From positions 203,563,644 through 203,627,643 of the forward strand of contig OY757011.1 of the NCBI GenBank assembly GCA_963580285.1: a stretch of DNA of 64,000 nucleotides, read 5' to 3'. Below the pieces are notes generated by a model, which saw only the letters and a list, made by a program, of their open reading frames with translations, was not told the DNA's origin and did not search any database. The position numbers were made by a program, and so were the translations under genes. This stretch comes from Lucinisca nassula. Taxonomy: Eukaryota; Mollusca; Bivalvia; Lucinida; Lucinidae. Below are positions 8,786 to 19,735 of the stretch, piece by piece (positions within the stretch are counted from its first letter, which is position 1; every line of letters starts with the position of its first letter).

Positions 8786-11730
8786 CTTATGGCAAACTGG
8801 TTAACTCGAGTTGTTCATGGATATGCCCGAAGTGCGAGTTTTTTAATTTTTCTGACTCGTTCTTCAGCGAACCTATAGAACTGGAAGAAAGAAATAAATT
8901 TGAACCTCTGTCAAAGGAGAAAGGAGTTAAATCTCCGACTACTGACATGAGAAAGCCGAATTTTGTAAAAGGTTTGAAACTTTGCAGTATTAACATTAAC
9001 GGTTTAAGAGGAAAGATACTTGAACTTTTAGCTTTCCTTGATACACACCAACCACATATTGTGGCTATTCAGGAAACAAAGATTGACAGTTCAATTATGA
9101 CTTCGGAGCTTTTCCCTGAAACTTGCGAATACAGTGTCTACAGAAAAGATAGAAACACTCATGGCGGCGGGGTGATGTTGCTCGTTCACAGAGATATCCC
9201 TCATATGCCATTCATGGAACTGGAAAACGATTCAGAATCTGTTTGGGTTAAGGTTTTTGCAAACAAAACTTCCCACTTTATTGCAAGTTGGTATCGACCA
9301 CCTAACGACACTGTCGAAAACTTCCACTTATTTAAAGATCAGCTTGATCGCATTAAGTCTCAGAATAAGGGTAAAAAACTTTCTGCAGTACATGTCTTAG
9401 GCGACTTCAACTTCAGATAGATTGTTTGGCCAGATAGGCTCAGCAAACAAGGCACGATGCTGAGTCCGTCAGAGGGACAGGTGTTGGTCGACATCATGAA
9501 TGATCATGGCTTGGAACAGGTTGTTGACTTCCCTACTCGAGATAGAAACACTTTGGATTTGATTCTTACAACATTGCCAGGACAGTTTGGGGATATTCAA
9601 TCCCCGGACAAACTAAGTGATCATGATATTGTCTCTGGATTTTTGAAAATCTTCATACCACCTATAAAGAAACCTCGTAGAAAGGTGTACTTATATCAAA
9701 AGGGTGACTATGAAACTATGAGGAAGGATGCCCTAAAATTTGCAAGAGAGAAATACTTTAATGGTCATTCAGACGCTCGGTCTGTCCAGGAGAACTTTGA
9801 TTTGATAAAGTCTTTCATTCAAGCTTCGTCCGAAAATCATATCCCCTCCAAAACTAGCAGGTCTGTATCTTCAATTCCTTGGATCACACCAGAAATAAGA
9901 AGAAAAATTCGGAGGAGAAATAAGATTCATGCTAAGGCAAAAAAGTCGGGAAGTGGTAAACTCAGAGCAAAATTTGAAAACTTGAGACGAGAAATTAAAA
10001 ATGACATCAAAAATCAGCATGATCAGTATGTAAATAACTTGGTAGGTGATGTAAAGGCGAATCCCAGAGACTTCTACAGATATATCAATAGCCAGAAGAA
10101 CGATAGGCAAGGTATCCCACCCCTTAATAAAAGAGGAGGGAACGGGGTCGCTGAATCGGACTCTGAAAGGGCAGAGGAATTGGTTGGTCAATTCAATGAT
10201 GCATTTAATAAAACTGAGTTCAACGAGGTTCCATTGACTGGAAGATCGGCCCCTTTCATGGAAAATATTGTTGTATCCTCTGCGGGAGTGATCAAATTAC
10301 TTAAAGGCTTGAACCCTTCTAAAGCTTTAGGGCCTGATGAGCTTCATCCTATAGTCCTGAAGGAACTAGCAAACGAGTTAGGTCCAGTTTTTGCTCATCT
10401 TTTCCAACAATCTCTCGATACGGGTGAAATTCCCAAAGAATGGCTCCTAGCGAACATCTGTCCACTTTTCAAAAAAGGGGACAGGGCTCTTGCTCGTAAT
10501 TATCGCCCGGTGTCACTGACCTGTGTTCTATGTAAATTGCTTGAACACATAGTCTGCTCAAACATCATGGCCCACTTGGATGAACATAAACTTTTGTCAG
10601 ACAGACAACATGCATTTAGGAAAAGGCATAGTTGCGAAACTCAGTTGAGCACGGTTATTAATGATTGGGCAAAAATCCTGGACAAAGGGGGGCAGGTGGA
10701 CACATTTATTCTGGACTTTGAGAAGGCTTTTGACACCCCTCCTCATGAACTACTTAAATCCAAATTATTTGGTTATGGAATTGGTGGGAAGACTCTTAAA
10801 TGGATAGATTCCTTCCTTTGCTACAGAAAACAGCGTGTTGTTGTTAATGGTGAATCTTCGGTATGGGCGCCAGTTTTGTCTGGAGTCCCACAAGGGACCG
10901 TTCTTGGTCCTTTGTTGTTCTCCCTGTACATCAATGATATTTCCACTGATATTGACTCAGAAATAAGACTGTTCGCAGATGACTGTGTTTGTTACCGGGA
11001 AATTAGAGATACAGATGACTCACTGAAACTTCAGGCTGACATAGATAGATTAGGATGTTGGGCCAGAAAATGGGGCATGAGATTTCAACCAGTTAAATGC
11101 AATATTATGCAGATAACAAGGAAGAGATCTAATAAAGTTGAGGCTTCTTACACCTTAGAGGGAACGGTCCTCGAAAATGCGAATTCCATTAAATACCTTG
11201 GTGTGACAATCACTCACGATTTGAGATGGAATACACACATTAGCAATATGTGTACAAAGGCGAATAGAACACTTGGTTTCCTGAGGCGAAATCTTCATCA
11301 GTGTCCTCAGGATGTGAAAGAAACAGCATACAGGGGACTTGTTCGCCCAATCTTGGAATATGGTAGTTGCATCTGGGACCCAAGCGGAGTGGTCCTAAAT
11401 GAAGAAATTGAAAAAGTTCAGAATAGAGCTGCTAGATTTGTAACTGGAAATTATTGCTTTGAAACTGGGAGCATGACTGGAATTCTAGGAAAATTAAGAT
11501 GGGAGTCTCTAAAGAAAAGGAGAAGAGACAGTAGGCTCATACTCTTATACAAAGGTCTAAAGGGTGCTGCCAGCATTCCAACAGATGACCTTGTTCCCCC
11601 AGCTAGGCATTGTAGAAAACACCATTCAATGACGTTTCAGACCCTTACTGCAAGAACGGATATTTATAAAGAATCGTTTTCCCCCGAACCATTAGAGATT
11701 GGAATGCCCTTCCCGATTCTATTATTTTGA
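8786..11730 (+). pseudogene. CR1/L2-like non-LTR retrotransposon ORF2, inactivated
   Basis: The open frame can be read from about 8786 (CSWICPKCEFFNFSDSFF, a PHD-like zinc-finger tail) into an APE-type endonuclease (LCSININGLRGK, QETKIDSS, ASWYRPP, VLGDFNF). A TAG at 9418-9420 breaks the frame right after GDFNFR. The frame then continues in phase to SDHDIV and the RT domain: KGDRALARNYRPVSL, motif A LDFEKAFDTPPHELL (Asp near codon 420 counting from 9457), motif B GVPQGTVLGPLLF, motif C RLFADDCVCYR (near codon 506). The C-terminal RT-linked region ends at TGA 11728-11730. In the related copy at 62740-63486 this codon is CGA, so both breaks are probably single-base nonsense changes. The 3' UTR runs to about 11890. 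5'-truncated: ORF1 is absent. An otherwise well-kept RT suggests a fairly recent copy. Confidence 0.9.
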
Positions 11731-11929
11731 CGGCTGAAGGTGCTGATGATTGTGTAGCCGCTAAGTTTAAGTTTACATCTTTGGTTAGAGCTAGGGACTA
11801 ACTTCCCATATTACAGGTCCTGGTGTATGAATGTCATTTGACGTGTCACCAGTAACAATTCTGATTCAGATTCTGAATAGAAAACGTTGCACTATGTTTT
11901 TCGATGATACATGAATGTCAGAACTATTT

Positions 11930-12069
11930 ATAAAGTCTGGTCAGGAATCGCGGGCTGAGTTTGGCAAAGACCGAATATCCAGACAGAATGTGGCGTGGAA
12001 TGCGGCGTCTACTCAGCGGCCTGCTCAGGGACTACACTGTTTGCTTAAATACTTGCGTTTAAGGGTTAA
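11930..12069 (+). mobile_element. TTAA-type hairpin MITE fragment
   Basis: Right half only: GCGGCGTCTACTCAGC, CTCAGGGACTACACTGTTTGC and a terminal AAGGGTTAA. Matches the right arm of the family; the left arm is eroded. Confidence 0.55.
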
Positions 12070-12267
12070 ACGAAATAGATCAGACCAAATGCCGGGCTTC
12101 CTACGTCATGAAAGGAAAACAAAAACCATATCTTAATATAGCCCGCGCTGTCACGTAACGACTTTCGGAACATTCCGTTCAGAAAACGTTTACACATATG
12201 TATGCCAAGTAATCTAATTTCTGACGATATAACGTTACTTTTCGCACTTCTGCTAAGAACATTAATG

Positions 12268-12564
12268 TTTGTTTGTTTGATTTGAGGTTTAACGTCCCCG
12301 TCAACACTGTAATGGTCATTTTGGAGACGTTGCTTCCAATTTTGTGGGACTTTTACCCGACGTTGAGATGAAATGACATCTCAAGTCCTGTCGGCCAATG
12401 AAACCAATAGGGTTTATGAGCACGGACGGTCCGACTCGCACCGCTTTGCCTGGGCAGGCTTAGATCCTCCAAACGGTTAACCAGTATTCGTGTGGGGGTC
12501 GGATTTAGCGTTGAAGCATCATGCAGCCCCTATATTTCTTCAAGCCCCGATGGGCGGATGCCGC
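12268..12564 (+). mobile_element. SINE-like repeat A, full copy with 12-bp TSD
   Basis: Full-length copy from GTTTGTTTGTTTGATTTGAG to AAGCCCCGATGGGCGGATGC. Perfect direct repeat AGAACATTAATG at 12256-12267 and 12565-12576. This duplication fixes both ends of the element and shows that it moves as a unit. Confidence 0.88.
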
Positions 12565-12576
12565 AGAACATTAATG

Positions 12577-12807
12577 ATAGAACATAGAAATGTTTTAGAG
12601 CAAAACTTGTAAAGGAGGTATGGTTATTAGCATTAGAGCATATACCGAGATCATATAGACAGTACATTGCGTCTGATCAGGGTCGGCTTTGTTCGCCATA
12701 CAGACAGCAACATTTTAGAACATGATTCAGGCCCGTATGCAGTCTCTGAAAAAAGGGGAGGGTGCGAATTTGAGGGTGAAATACTGCATGGATTTGAGAT
12801 AAGTTCC

Positions 12808-12808
<1 letters not shown>
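12577..12808. other. No gene; MITE hairpin scrap
   Basis: GCGTCTGATCAGGGTCGGC near 12668 is a scrap of the TTAA MITE hairpin. The rest is unclassified. Confidence 0.4.

Positions 12809-12845
<37 letters not shown>
12809..12845. repeat. (AG)n microsatellite
   Basis: About 18 uninterrupted AG units. Confidence 0.95.
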
Positions 12846-12847
<2 letters not shown>

Positions 12848-13089
12848 GTAGGGTGCGTTTGCACCCCTCGCCACTCTGTGTACGGGCCTGCATCGACAGG
12901 TAGAATGAACTACATGTAGTTTGTTTAAACATTGCACTGAAAGATCCCTGTATCACATCACAGTTCTCTAGTAGCTGGGATGCAGTGCTTGAACTGATCG
13001 AGGAGAAGAGAGAGACAGAAGTTATGACAGTGTAGATCCTGATCAGCAGAAGCCACCGATGGATATACACTGTTTGCAAAGTAGCAGTG

Positions 13090-13255
13090 GGATTATAAGA
13101 ATCTTATATGGGTGTGAGGGATGGATTGAAAAATCCGTTCCGAGGGACACTGTCCGGCATCACGAGGCTTGCCGAGTGATGTCGGACAGTGATCCCGAGG
13201 GACGGATTTTTCTATCCACCGCTCACACCCATATTGGATTCTTTTTCTTGCATAC
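13090..13255. mobile_element. Foldback/hairpin element
   Basis: Imperfect palindrome. ATATGGGTGTGAGGGATGGAT and AAAATCCGTTCCGAGGGAC on the left pair with GATCCCGAGGGACGGATTTT and ATCCACCGCTCACACCCATAT on the right, around a centre near 13165. Arms about 65-80 bp. Likely a MITE; no clear target duplication. Just upstream, 13030-13080 holds a scrap of the TTAA MITE (AGATCCTGATCAG ... CACTGTTTGC). Confidence 0.7.
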
Positions 13256-13720
13256 CTTCCATTTCTATTGCGAATTTTGAATGGCTGTCACTTCGGTTAC
13301 CGACGTCCGCCATTTTGTGATGACACAACAGGAATGTTTAGTGACGTCACGCATGACGACGCCGCGCATGAGGTTGTAATCAACCAGTGCATTTATCAAA
13401 CACGCGATTATATTCGATTTGGGGTCGGAACACCAGGGTCAGAACATAAATTTCTATCCCAGGGTAAAATGACGGATTTCCTTGTCTGGTGTGGAAGAAA
13501 AAAATGTTATACATGTAATAACATTTCCAGCACATATTGTCTTGTATATGTCTTTAAGCATTATCAATGATATATTGTAAATTCAGTAAGTAGATAATTT
13601 TGAAAACCTTGAAGGACAACATCAAGAACGTCATTTTTTCAGACAAAATTTGTACTGAATATTTTTTCTTATAACGAAACGCTTTAACGAATACCCACAA
13701 TCTACATTATAAAGCAGTGT
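13256..13720. other. No recognisable feature
   Basis: An open frame at 13268-13570 (plus) has no recognisable domain and no upstream context. I do not call it a gene. The sequence ATTTTTTCTTATAACGAAAC...AATACCCACAATCTACATTATA near 13660-13710 is a half of the AACCGCCTC MITE. Confidence 0.4.
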
Positions 13721-14130
13721 TCCTGTTGCTTCCTACCGACCATAATTTTATAGAAAATCAAAACAACTGTCAAAATAGCAAGAACAATACTTAACGTCCT
13801 GTTCTCTTTGCTCCTTGATCCTCATAACCTTATTGATTGAATGTTTTCTGGTAGCCTTTTTCAAGGTTTTTGTTCTTTTTTCATCAAATGAAACGTAGAC
13901 AAAAATAAGAATTGACCCTTATTTTTTCGGCATGTTAGCGGAATTACAGGAAGCCTCCATGGTGTAGTGGTTATGCTACTCGCATTGTAAACAAGGGATC
14001 GCAGGATCGATCCCGGGCTTCTCCAGACTTTCGGACGAGTCTGTAAACCGAGGTCCCGTCACCATATGACCTTAGCTGTTGGTGAGACGTTACACTCAAA
14101 CACTCACTCATTCTTAGCGGAAACACAGCT
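13721..14130 (+). mobile_element. MITE D fragment, split by a SINE
   Basis: 13721-13950 matches the right two thirds of the element at 37740-38111 (AAACTGTCAAAATAGCAAG, TTGAATGTTTTCTGGTA, TTTTTTCGGCATG). The terminal repeat GTTAGCGGAA...ACAG is present twice, at 13935-13949 and 14114-14128, because the SINE at 13953-14113 landed in it and duplicated it. Confidence 0.7.
13953..14113 (+). mobile_element. tRNA-Thr-derived SINE
   Basis: The head GCCTCCATGGTGTAGTGGTTATG...CTTGTAAACAAGGGATCGCAGGATCGATCCCGGGC has a tRNA layout: box A-like TGGTGTAGTGG, an anticodon loop with TGT, box B-like GGATCGATCCC. It resembles tRNA-Thr(UGU). The body CTTTCGGACGAGTCTGTAAACCGAGGTCCCGTC and tail GTGAGACGTTACACTCAAACACTCACTC complete the SINE. 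Flanks TTAGCGGAATTACAG and TTAGCGGAAACACAG form a 15-bp target duplication with two differences. Other copies: 31808-31969 (+), 54172-54339 (-), tail fragment about 20583-20628 (-). Confidence 0.9.
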
Positions 14131-14172
14131 ATTTGTTTAGGTTCCTAGATTTGTATACAGTTGTCTCTGAAG

Positions 14173-15757
14173 CGAGTGTTAAGTTGGTTCCTATTCCTTG
14201 TTCCTTATTCCTTTTTCCTTATTCCTTATTTTTACGAGTCCTTACTTATATTTTCAACCTGAATGTTCAGAAAGGGTCATATCAGTAAAGGTCCATTTTC
14301 GGCCCCATCAAAATAAGTCGACTTCACGTTTCGGTTCCTATCAAAAAGACGACTTCACGTAACTATGCTAAAAAAATATAAAATAAAAATACTCGGTACC
14401 TTAATGTCATCAAGTTCGGTATTATAATCTGCAAATAAGGAAAACAGAAAAAAAAATACAGTTTTTGTCTTATTCGATTTTCAGCTTCATAGAACTTTGC
14501 GACGCGGTGTAACAGAATATTTGCGCATGTCACATTCATCATCACTTTTACTTATAAAAGCATGTATATGTTTCGAAATACAGCTAGTATCAATTGCGAA
14601 TAAGGCATAAGTAATAAATCAAAATTTACCTTATTCATTATTCGATTTTCAGCTTTATATAACTTTAAGACGCGTTGCAACAGCACATTTGCGTATGGTA
14701 CATTCATCACCATTTTTACTTCTAACCGTAATGGTAACGGTTTCGAAATCCAGCAAGTATCATTTGGGCCCCGTCAAGCGATTTTGGTACTTATCGCCTA
14801 TGCGAGCAGCGACGGTTCAGGCGAGCCTGCGCATCCGCGCAGTCACGCCAGAACCTTCGCTGCTCGCTCATACAAGCAGTGAATCAAGAGGAACCTTCAG
14901 ACAGAAAGCCATATCCCTGGCCCCTCTGAATGGCTGGGCATGCGCAGTTAAAATTTGTCATGACGGAATGCTCGAAGACACAAATTCGCTTGGCGGGGCT
15001 CAAATGCGAATATGAATAAGGAATAAATTAAAATTTTCCTGATTCCTTATTCGATTTTCAGCTTCAGAGAAGTTTGCGATGCGGTGTAACAGAATATCTG
15101 CGTAAAGGATATGCATCATCATTTCTTACTTCTAAGCATAATGGTATAGGTTTCGAAATCCAGCAAGTATTAATTGCTAATAAGGAATATATCAAAATGT
15201 TTCGATCGATTTTCAGCTTCCGTAAAGTTAACTTAAACCTACCAGTAATTTTACTGATCATTCCAAGTCGGTGCTTTGCTGTGGTTCCTTCATGTTTTGA
15301 TGTTGGTGGTTGTTACGTTGACGATTCTTCCCCCTTTTTGGTTGTTCATTTTTAGTTACGTTTGTCCTTCCTGTTAAATGTTTGTCATGTTGGTAGATCT
15401 GATTATTTCCCCTATTATGTGTATTGCTCATTTTTAGTTAGGTTTGGACATTCTGAATCCCCACCTGTTTGGGACTCGGTTGACCTGCGGTCCGTTTTGT
15501 TTACTGTCGTCACTCCACGTTTCGAATCCTTTCCCTAGTGATACTGTGGTACGTATTTAGGATTCATGATCGTTTCGCTTTAATATTCATAGAACTTTGC
15601 GAGGCGGTGTAACAGAACATTTGCGTATGACACATTCATCATCATATTTACTTCTAAGCACCATGGTTTGGTTTCGAAATTCATGATATAGGTTTCGAAA
15701 TCCAGCGAGTATCATTTGCGAATGAGGAACTTGAATAAGGAACCAACTTAACACTCG
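14173..15757. mobile_element. Composite element with 19-bp inverted ends and internal repeats
   Basis: Bounded by CGAGTGTTAAGTTGGTTCC (14173-14191) and its exact reverse complement (15739-15757). Inside, a unit of about 180 bp occurs about four times in the same orientation, marked by GATTTTCAGCTTCATAGAAC, GCGGTGTAACAGAATATTTG, ACTTCTAAGCATAATGG and GGTTTCGAAATCCAGC. The second unit is interrupted by a GGGCCCCGTCAAGCG MITE (14766-15001). 15190-15590 is unique sequence. Probably a non-autonomous DNA element with subterminal arrays; family unknown. Confidence 0.65.
14766..15001 (+). mobile_element. GGGCCCCGTCAAGCG MITE, copy 1
   Basis: Inverted ends GGGCCCCGTCAAGCGATTTTG / CAAATTCGCTTGGCGGGGCTC. 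Internal palindrome GCGAGCAGCGA...CTTCGCTGCTCGC around a GC-rich centre. Near-identical to 17215-17450 and to 15774-16010 (reverse). Inserted in the second 180-bp unit of the composite element. Confidence 0.85.
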
Positions 15758-15773
15758 TGTGTCAGTATTATTT

Positions 15774-16010
15774 GAGCCCCGTCAAGCGAATTTGTGTCTT
15801 CGAGCATTCCGTCATGCCAAATTTTAACTGCGCATGCCCAGCCATTCAGAGAGACCAGGAATATGGCTTTCTGTCTGAAGGTTCCTCTTGAGTCACTGCT
15901 TGTATGAGCGAGCAGCGAAGGTTCTGGCGAGACTGCGCGGATGCGCAGGCTCGCCTGAACCTTCGCTGCTCGCATTGGCGATAAGTATCAAAATCGCTTG
16001 ACGGGGCCCA
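15774..16010 (-). mobile_element. GGGCCCCGTCAAGCG MITE, copy 2
   Basis: Same family in opposite orientation, only about 16 bp beyond the right end of the composite element. Ends GAGCCCCGTCAAGCGAATTT / AAAATCGCTTGACGGGGCCC. Confidence 0.85.
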
Positions 16011-16942
16011 TTTAATATTTAGCTATTAGTGCATGTACCAAATTATCATGTGCACTTTGTTCTCAATTTACACTTATAGACAGTCTTGCTTTTGCTTCTG
16101 TCCCCTTTCTGGATCGTACAAGCATGCATGCTGCGAAATAGAATAGTTCCTTATTTTATCTCAAGCCTTGAAATGCTAGGAAGGAAATCAATTAGACTTC
16201 GAAAGACTCCTGCCCATTACTTACAGCAAGCATCATTTATTGTATTTAGCCAAAGACTCTCAAACAAACCTAATAGCTTCAGCCGTCAAAGCGTATTAAG
16301 AGCAATTCTTAAATGGCAATAGACTATTTGACTGGAACATGACAAAAAAGGCCCTTAGCATTCGCTATTTATGCTATTTAACCCACATATATCAATGGAA
16401 TCATCCACCAAATAAGTTTGGAGTGGTCCATTTCCAAGTATAAGGGTGTCAGGACTATTTATGCTTGTAGCAAATTTTACAAAAATGAATGTTTATTAAG
16501 CAAACAATAAAGACCCAGATCAAACACCACGTTCTGCCACTTTCCCAAAAAGGGCGGCTTGGATGCGAACATAATAGGGCTAGACACCACGCATAACTTC
16601 TTCGTTGAAACTCTACATGTCTGCATACAACAAAGGCTCTGGTTAGACTGTGCTTATGCGAAGTTTCGCCTGAGCGTTTGGCGATAAGTGTCCTCGTCTA
16701 ATGAGGAACTTGCACAAAAATGCTTAAAAGTTAAGAATACTAGAATAAGATTGTGACCACTGTCTTCACCCTTTCCTGATAACGCAGTTGCTTAGAGGAC
16801 CAGCTGATCGTACACAAGCCACGTGGTCCTTTTGGTATGCGTCGACATAATGCAGTTGTTCTGTATGTCCTATACTCTCAGAAAAAGTCTTTCTTTGATG
16901 AAACATACGGAACTCGCTTTTACGTCTAACTAATTCAACCGG

Positions 16943-16945
<3 letters not shown>
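16011..16945. other. No gene; MITE relics
   Basis: 16380-16565 matches the left part of the TTAA MITE (AGTGGTCCATTTCC, AGGGTGTCAGGA, GCAAACAATAAAGACCCAGATC). 16640-16700 is a scrap of the GGGCCCCGTCAAGCG MITE (TATGCGAAGTTTCGCCTGAG, GGCGATAAGTGTC). The rest is unclassified. Confidence 0.5.
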
Positions 16946-17021
<76 letters not shown>

Positions 17022-17031
17022 TGTGTGTGTT
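16946..17031. repeat. (GT)n microsatellite
   Basis: About 43 GT units with one GA interruption near 17020. Open frames over it (MCVCVCV, HTHTHTH) are artefacts. Confidence 0.97.
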
Positions 17032-17214
17032 TTCTCCAACTTTCTGACTTACCAAAACCAACTGCAATTACAATATTTTTCACTCAGTTTTACAAAATAC
17101 ATGCCGAGAGTAACATTTATGCAGAGTTTGAAGTATAAATATGAGAAATATCAAAAATTTTCATCAGAAAAAAACAACCGTTTTTGAGACAAGAGAGAAT
17201 GTATTTCATCATAT

Positions 17215-17450
17215 GGGCCCCGTCAAGCGATTTTGGTACTTATCGCCTATGCGAGCAGCGAAGGTTCAGGCGAGCCTGCGCATCCGCGCAGTCTCGCCTG
17301 AACCTTCGCTGCTCGCTCATACAAGCAGTGAATCAAGAGGAACCTTCAGACAGAAAGCAATATCCCTGGCCCATCTGAATGGCTGGGCATGTGCAGTTAA
17401 AATTTGTCATGTCGGAATGCTCGAAGACACAAATTCGCTTGGCGGGGCTC
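17215..17450 (+). mobile_element. GGGCCCCGTCAAGCG MITE, copy 3
   Basis: Same ends and core as copy 1, flanked on both sides by ATAT (17211-17214 and 17451-17454), a possible short target duplication. Confidence 0.85.
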
Positions 17451-17507
17451 ATATAACATCACTGTTGTTTAGTGAATGACGTCATGTCATAGACACATGA
17501 CCACGCG

Positions 17508-17676
17508 TGTAAATAGAGGATCTAACACGAGGATTCCTGTATTATTGAATTTATTGAACGAATTGAGAAAAAATGATTAAATGCGAGGCTGTGCAGAGCA
17601 TTTTATCCATTTTCCTCAACGAATTTAATACATTCAGTAATACATGAGCACGAATGCAAGATTCTATTTAACATAT
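17508..17676. mobile_element. Foldback element
   Basis: Imperfect inverted repeat: AAATAGAGGATCT, CTGTATTATTGAATTTATT and GAACGAATTGAG on the left pair with CTCAACGAATTTAATAC, ATTCAGTAATACAT and AAGATTCTATTT on the right, centre near 17594 (GCGAGGCTGTGCAGAGC). Confidence 0.6.
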
Positions 17677-18193
17677 GACATTTAAAACGCATTTAATTCA
17701 CAATTTTTGTACAAAAATGTCAATAGTCCGCCATTAGAAAACGCGACGTCGTTAAGGACGTCGTACCTGTGACGTTACGGAACGTATCTTACTAATTTGC
17801 ATATTTATTCCACTAGTGGATTGCGGATTTTTTTACATGGCGTTATTACACTCTTAGACGCGACGTCATAATCATGATAATAACACATAGATACTGGCGA
17901 GTAACGTCATGACGCAGCGCGTATGTTTTCTACAGAAATTTTTCGGCAAAAAAAGTCCGATTTAAAAGCGGTATATGATAAACAGAATATTACACTTGTG
18001 GTCATTTCATAAGAAATTTATTAAACGAGTCGCGGTTCTAACGAGTACCCAGAACCTATGTTTGCAGTATAAATAAGAAAAAAATATCAGGGATTTTCAT
18101 AAGAAAAATAGCAATTTTGGAGATGTGAAAAATGCACTTGGGCTCACGGCTGTATTATCGTAAACATATGTATTATATTAATTATCTCAAACC
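17677..18193. other. No gene; half hairpin-MITE
   Basis: 18015-18178 shares GGTTCTAACGAGTACCC, TTTGCAGTATAAATAAGAAA and TTTTGGAGATGTGAAAA with the right half of the element at 44690-44960. The remainder is not recognised. Confidence 0.5.
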
Positions 18194-18448
18194 TTGCCCT
18201 TATCCAGCTGTACACGGCGACGAACCCGTCTTTGCAAACAGTGTAGATCCTGATCAGAATCTACAATAGTTGACATGCATGTGTCAAGTAGTTACCCTGC
18301 AGGCACAAAACGTTGACTCAACGTTGAACTAACGTTGAAACAACGTTTTCAACGTTGTTTCAACGTTAGTTCAACGTTGAGTGCCTGCTGGGTAAATTGG
18401 TTGATGATCATAAATGGTGTGGCTAAAATTAAGCAGGATAAGGGTTAA
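18194..18448 (+). mobile_element. TTAA-type MITE with a nested MITE
   Basis: Left end TTGCCCTTATCCAGCTG, right end AAGCAGGATAAGGGTTAA. Inner block GCAAACAGTGTAGATCCTGATCAG, and GGTTGATGATCATAAATGGTGTGGC matches the 3' part of the 52570-52768 copy. The middle is interrupted by the palindrome at 18293-18394. Confidence 0.7.
18293..18394. mobile_element. 102-bp palindromic MITE (TACCC...GGGTA)
   Basis: Near-perfect hairpin. TACCCTGCAGGCAC starts the left arm and GTGCCTGCTGGGTA ends the right; the inner repeats are CAACGTTGAACTAACGTTG / CAACGTTAGTTCAACGTTG. Nested inside the TTAA MITE, so younger. Confidence 0.85.
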
Positions 18449-18870
18449 TAGATAGTCTGTCAGTACAGTTGTTCATTATGAATTTCCCGAGTCTTTTAAT
18501 AATAAAACGGATAATGCACAAAGCACAATTTCCTCCAGGGCATTAATTAACCTGGTTACGCTTTATTCCTCTGATTATTACGGATTGCTCCAGCGACTAG
18601 ATAATGAATTACAAAACAAAATTGTAATTTTCCTCTTAATCCCTGAGAGATTGGCTGTCGTACAGGCCTGTTTGTATAGCGACAAATCTTTGAAAAATCA
18701 ATTTCGGTTGACACTTATGAAATTGGTTTGATTTTTTGGAGCGTGCTTGTCTTATAGTTTTGTCTATTTTTAAATGTTTATTACTGGAAATTTGATATTT
18801 ACATATTTCTATCAAAATAATTGAGTTAGAACATGATTGGCTTTTGTCTGGTGTACTTTTGTTGCATTCT
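18449..18870. other. No recognisable feature
   Basis: AT-rich unique sequence with no ORF of note. Confidence 0.4.
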
Positions 18871-19415
18871 TCGCTAATTACAGTGTGTATCCGTTTTTGG
18901 GTCGATTGTTTGCTAATCTACCCAAAGTTACCAAACACAGAAGCTTTTCGTTGTTGATAACCACGTGACTTTTACTGGTTTGTATGAAATCCAGGTAACG
19001 GTTATTAATAGAAACTAAACGCGCCACTCTTATCGCTGTGAGGTCGGAGTGTTGCATAAGAGAGTCAGCTATAGAATCTGGACTGAAATGATGTGTTATA
19101 GGCAAACAGTGTAGTTCTAAGGCGGCGTTTGATCAGAGTTTCCCCTGTTTTCTTTCAGCACAGGAATTTAATCCTAAGGACGCCGATAAAAACTACATAC
19201 GAAAATTTCGTCTGCTAATGTCATCTGCTGAAACTTCTTGCAAGCTTTTTAAAAATATTGTTGCATACAAGCAAACAGTGTGGGTTCAGATCAGACTGCT
19301 CCTTGAGCAGTCTGATCTGGGTCCACACTGTTTGCCAAAAATGACTTTTAAAGAAACCGGAACACGTCAAGGCAGACGACAATTGTCGTGATTGGCGTTT
19401 TATGGGTTAAAGGTT
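18871..19415. repeat. Dispersed repeat with perfect hairpin
   Basis: Shares blocks with 8230-8785. 19271-19335 is a strong hairpin: GCAAACAGTGTGGGTTCAGA and CAGACTGCTC mirrored as GAGCAGTCTG and TCTGGGTCCACACTGTTTGC. It carries the same GCAAACAGTG ends as the TTAA MITE core. Confidence 0.6.
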
Positions 19416-19735
19416 AAACGAAAACAGTCGCGGTCCCCATTCAGGGCATTATCCCAGCTTACTCTAAAAGACAGTCGACCCACCAGTGTTTTCAGTGCTT
19501 TGATTAAGTGAGTTACTGAGTGTAAGATAATGGAGTCCAACTTCGATAGCTCGAACGCCTTTGGGACCATGACAATTTGTTGTAGATGGGGTGGTTCGAG
19601 CCACTGAGGGTTAATCATATCACAAGTAAGGCGGTGGAGGCGGAGGCGGTTGTCCTAAACATAACATTATGAAAAGACGCCTATACAAATGCATCGTTAA
19701 CTTTACCGGCGAAATAGAAAACATTTTAAAAATAA

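Noticed and set aside
13268..13570. 100-codon open frame as a host gene
   Set aside because: No motif, no splice context, single frame in AT-rich DNA, and its start overlaps a foldback element edge.
13953..14030. Genuine tRNA-Thr gene
   Set aside because: The tRNA-like head continues into a SINE body and tail bordered by target duplications, and the acceptor stem does not pair well.
16766..17187. Open frames over the GT microsatellite
   Set aside because: Dinucleotide artefacts.
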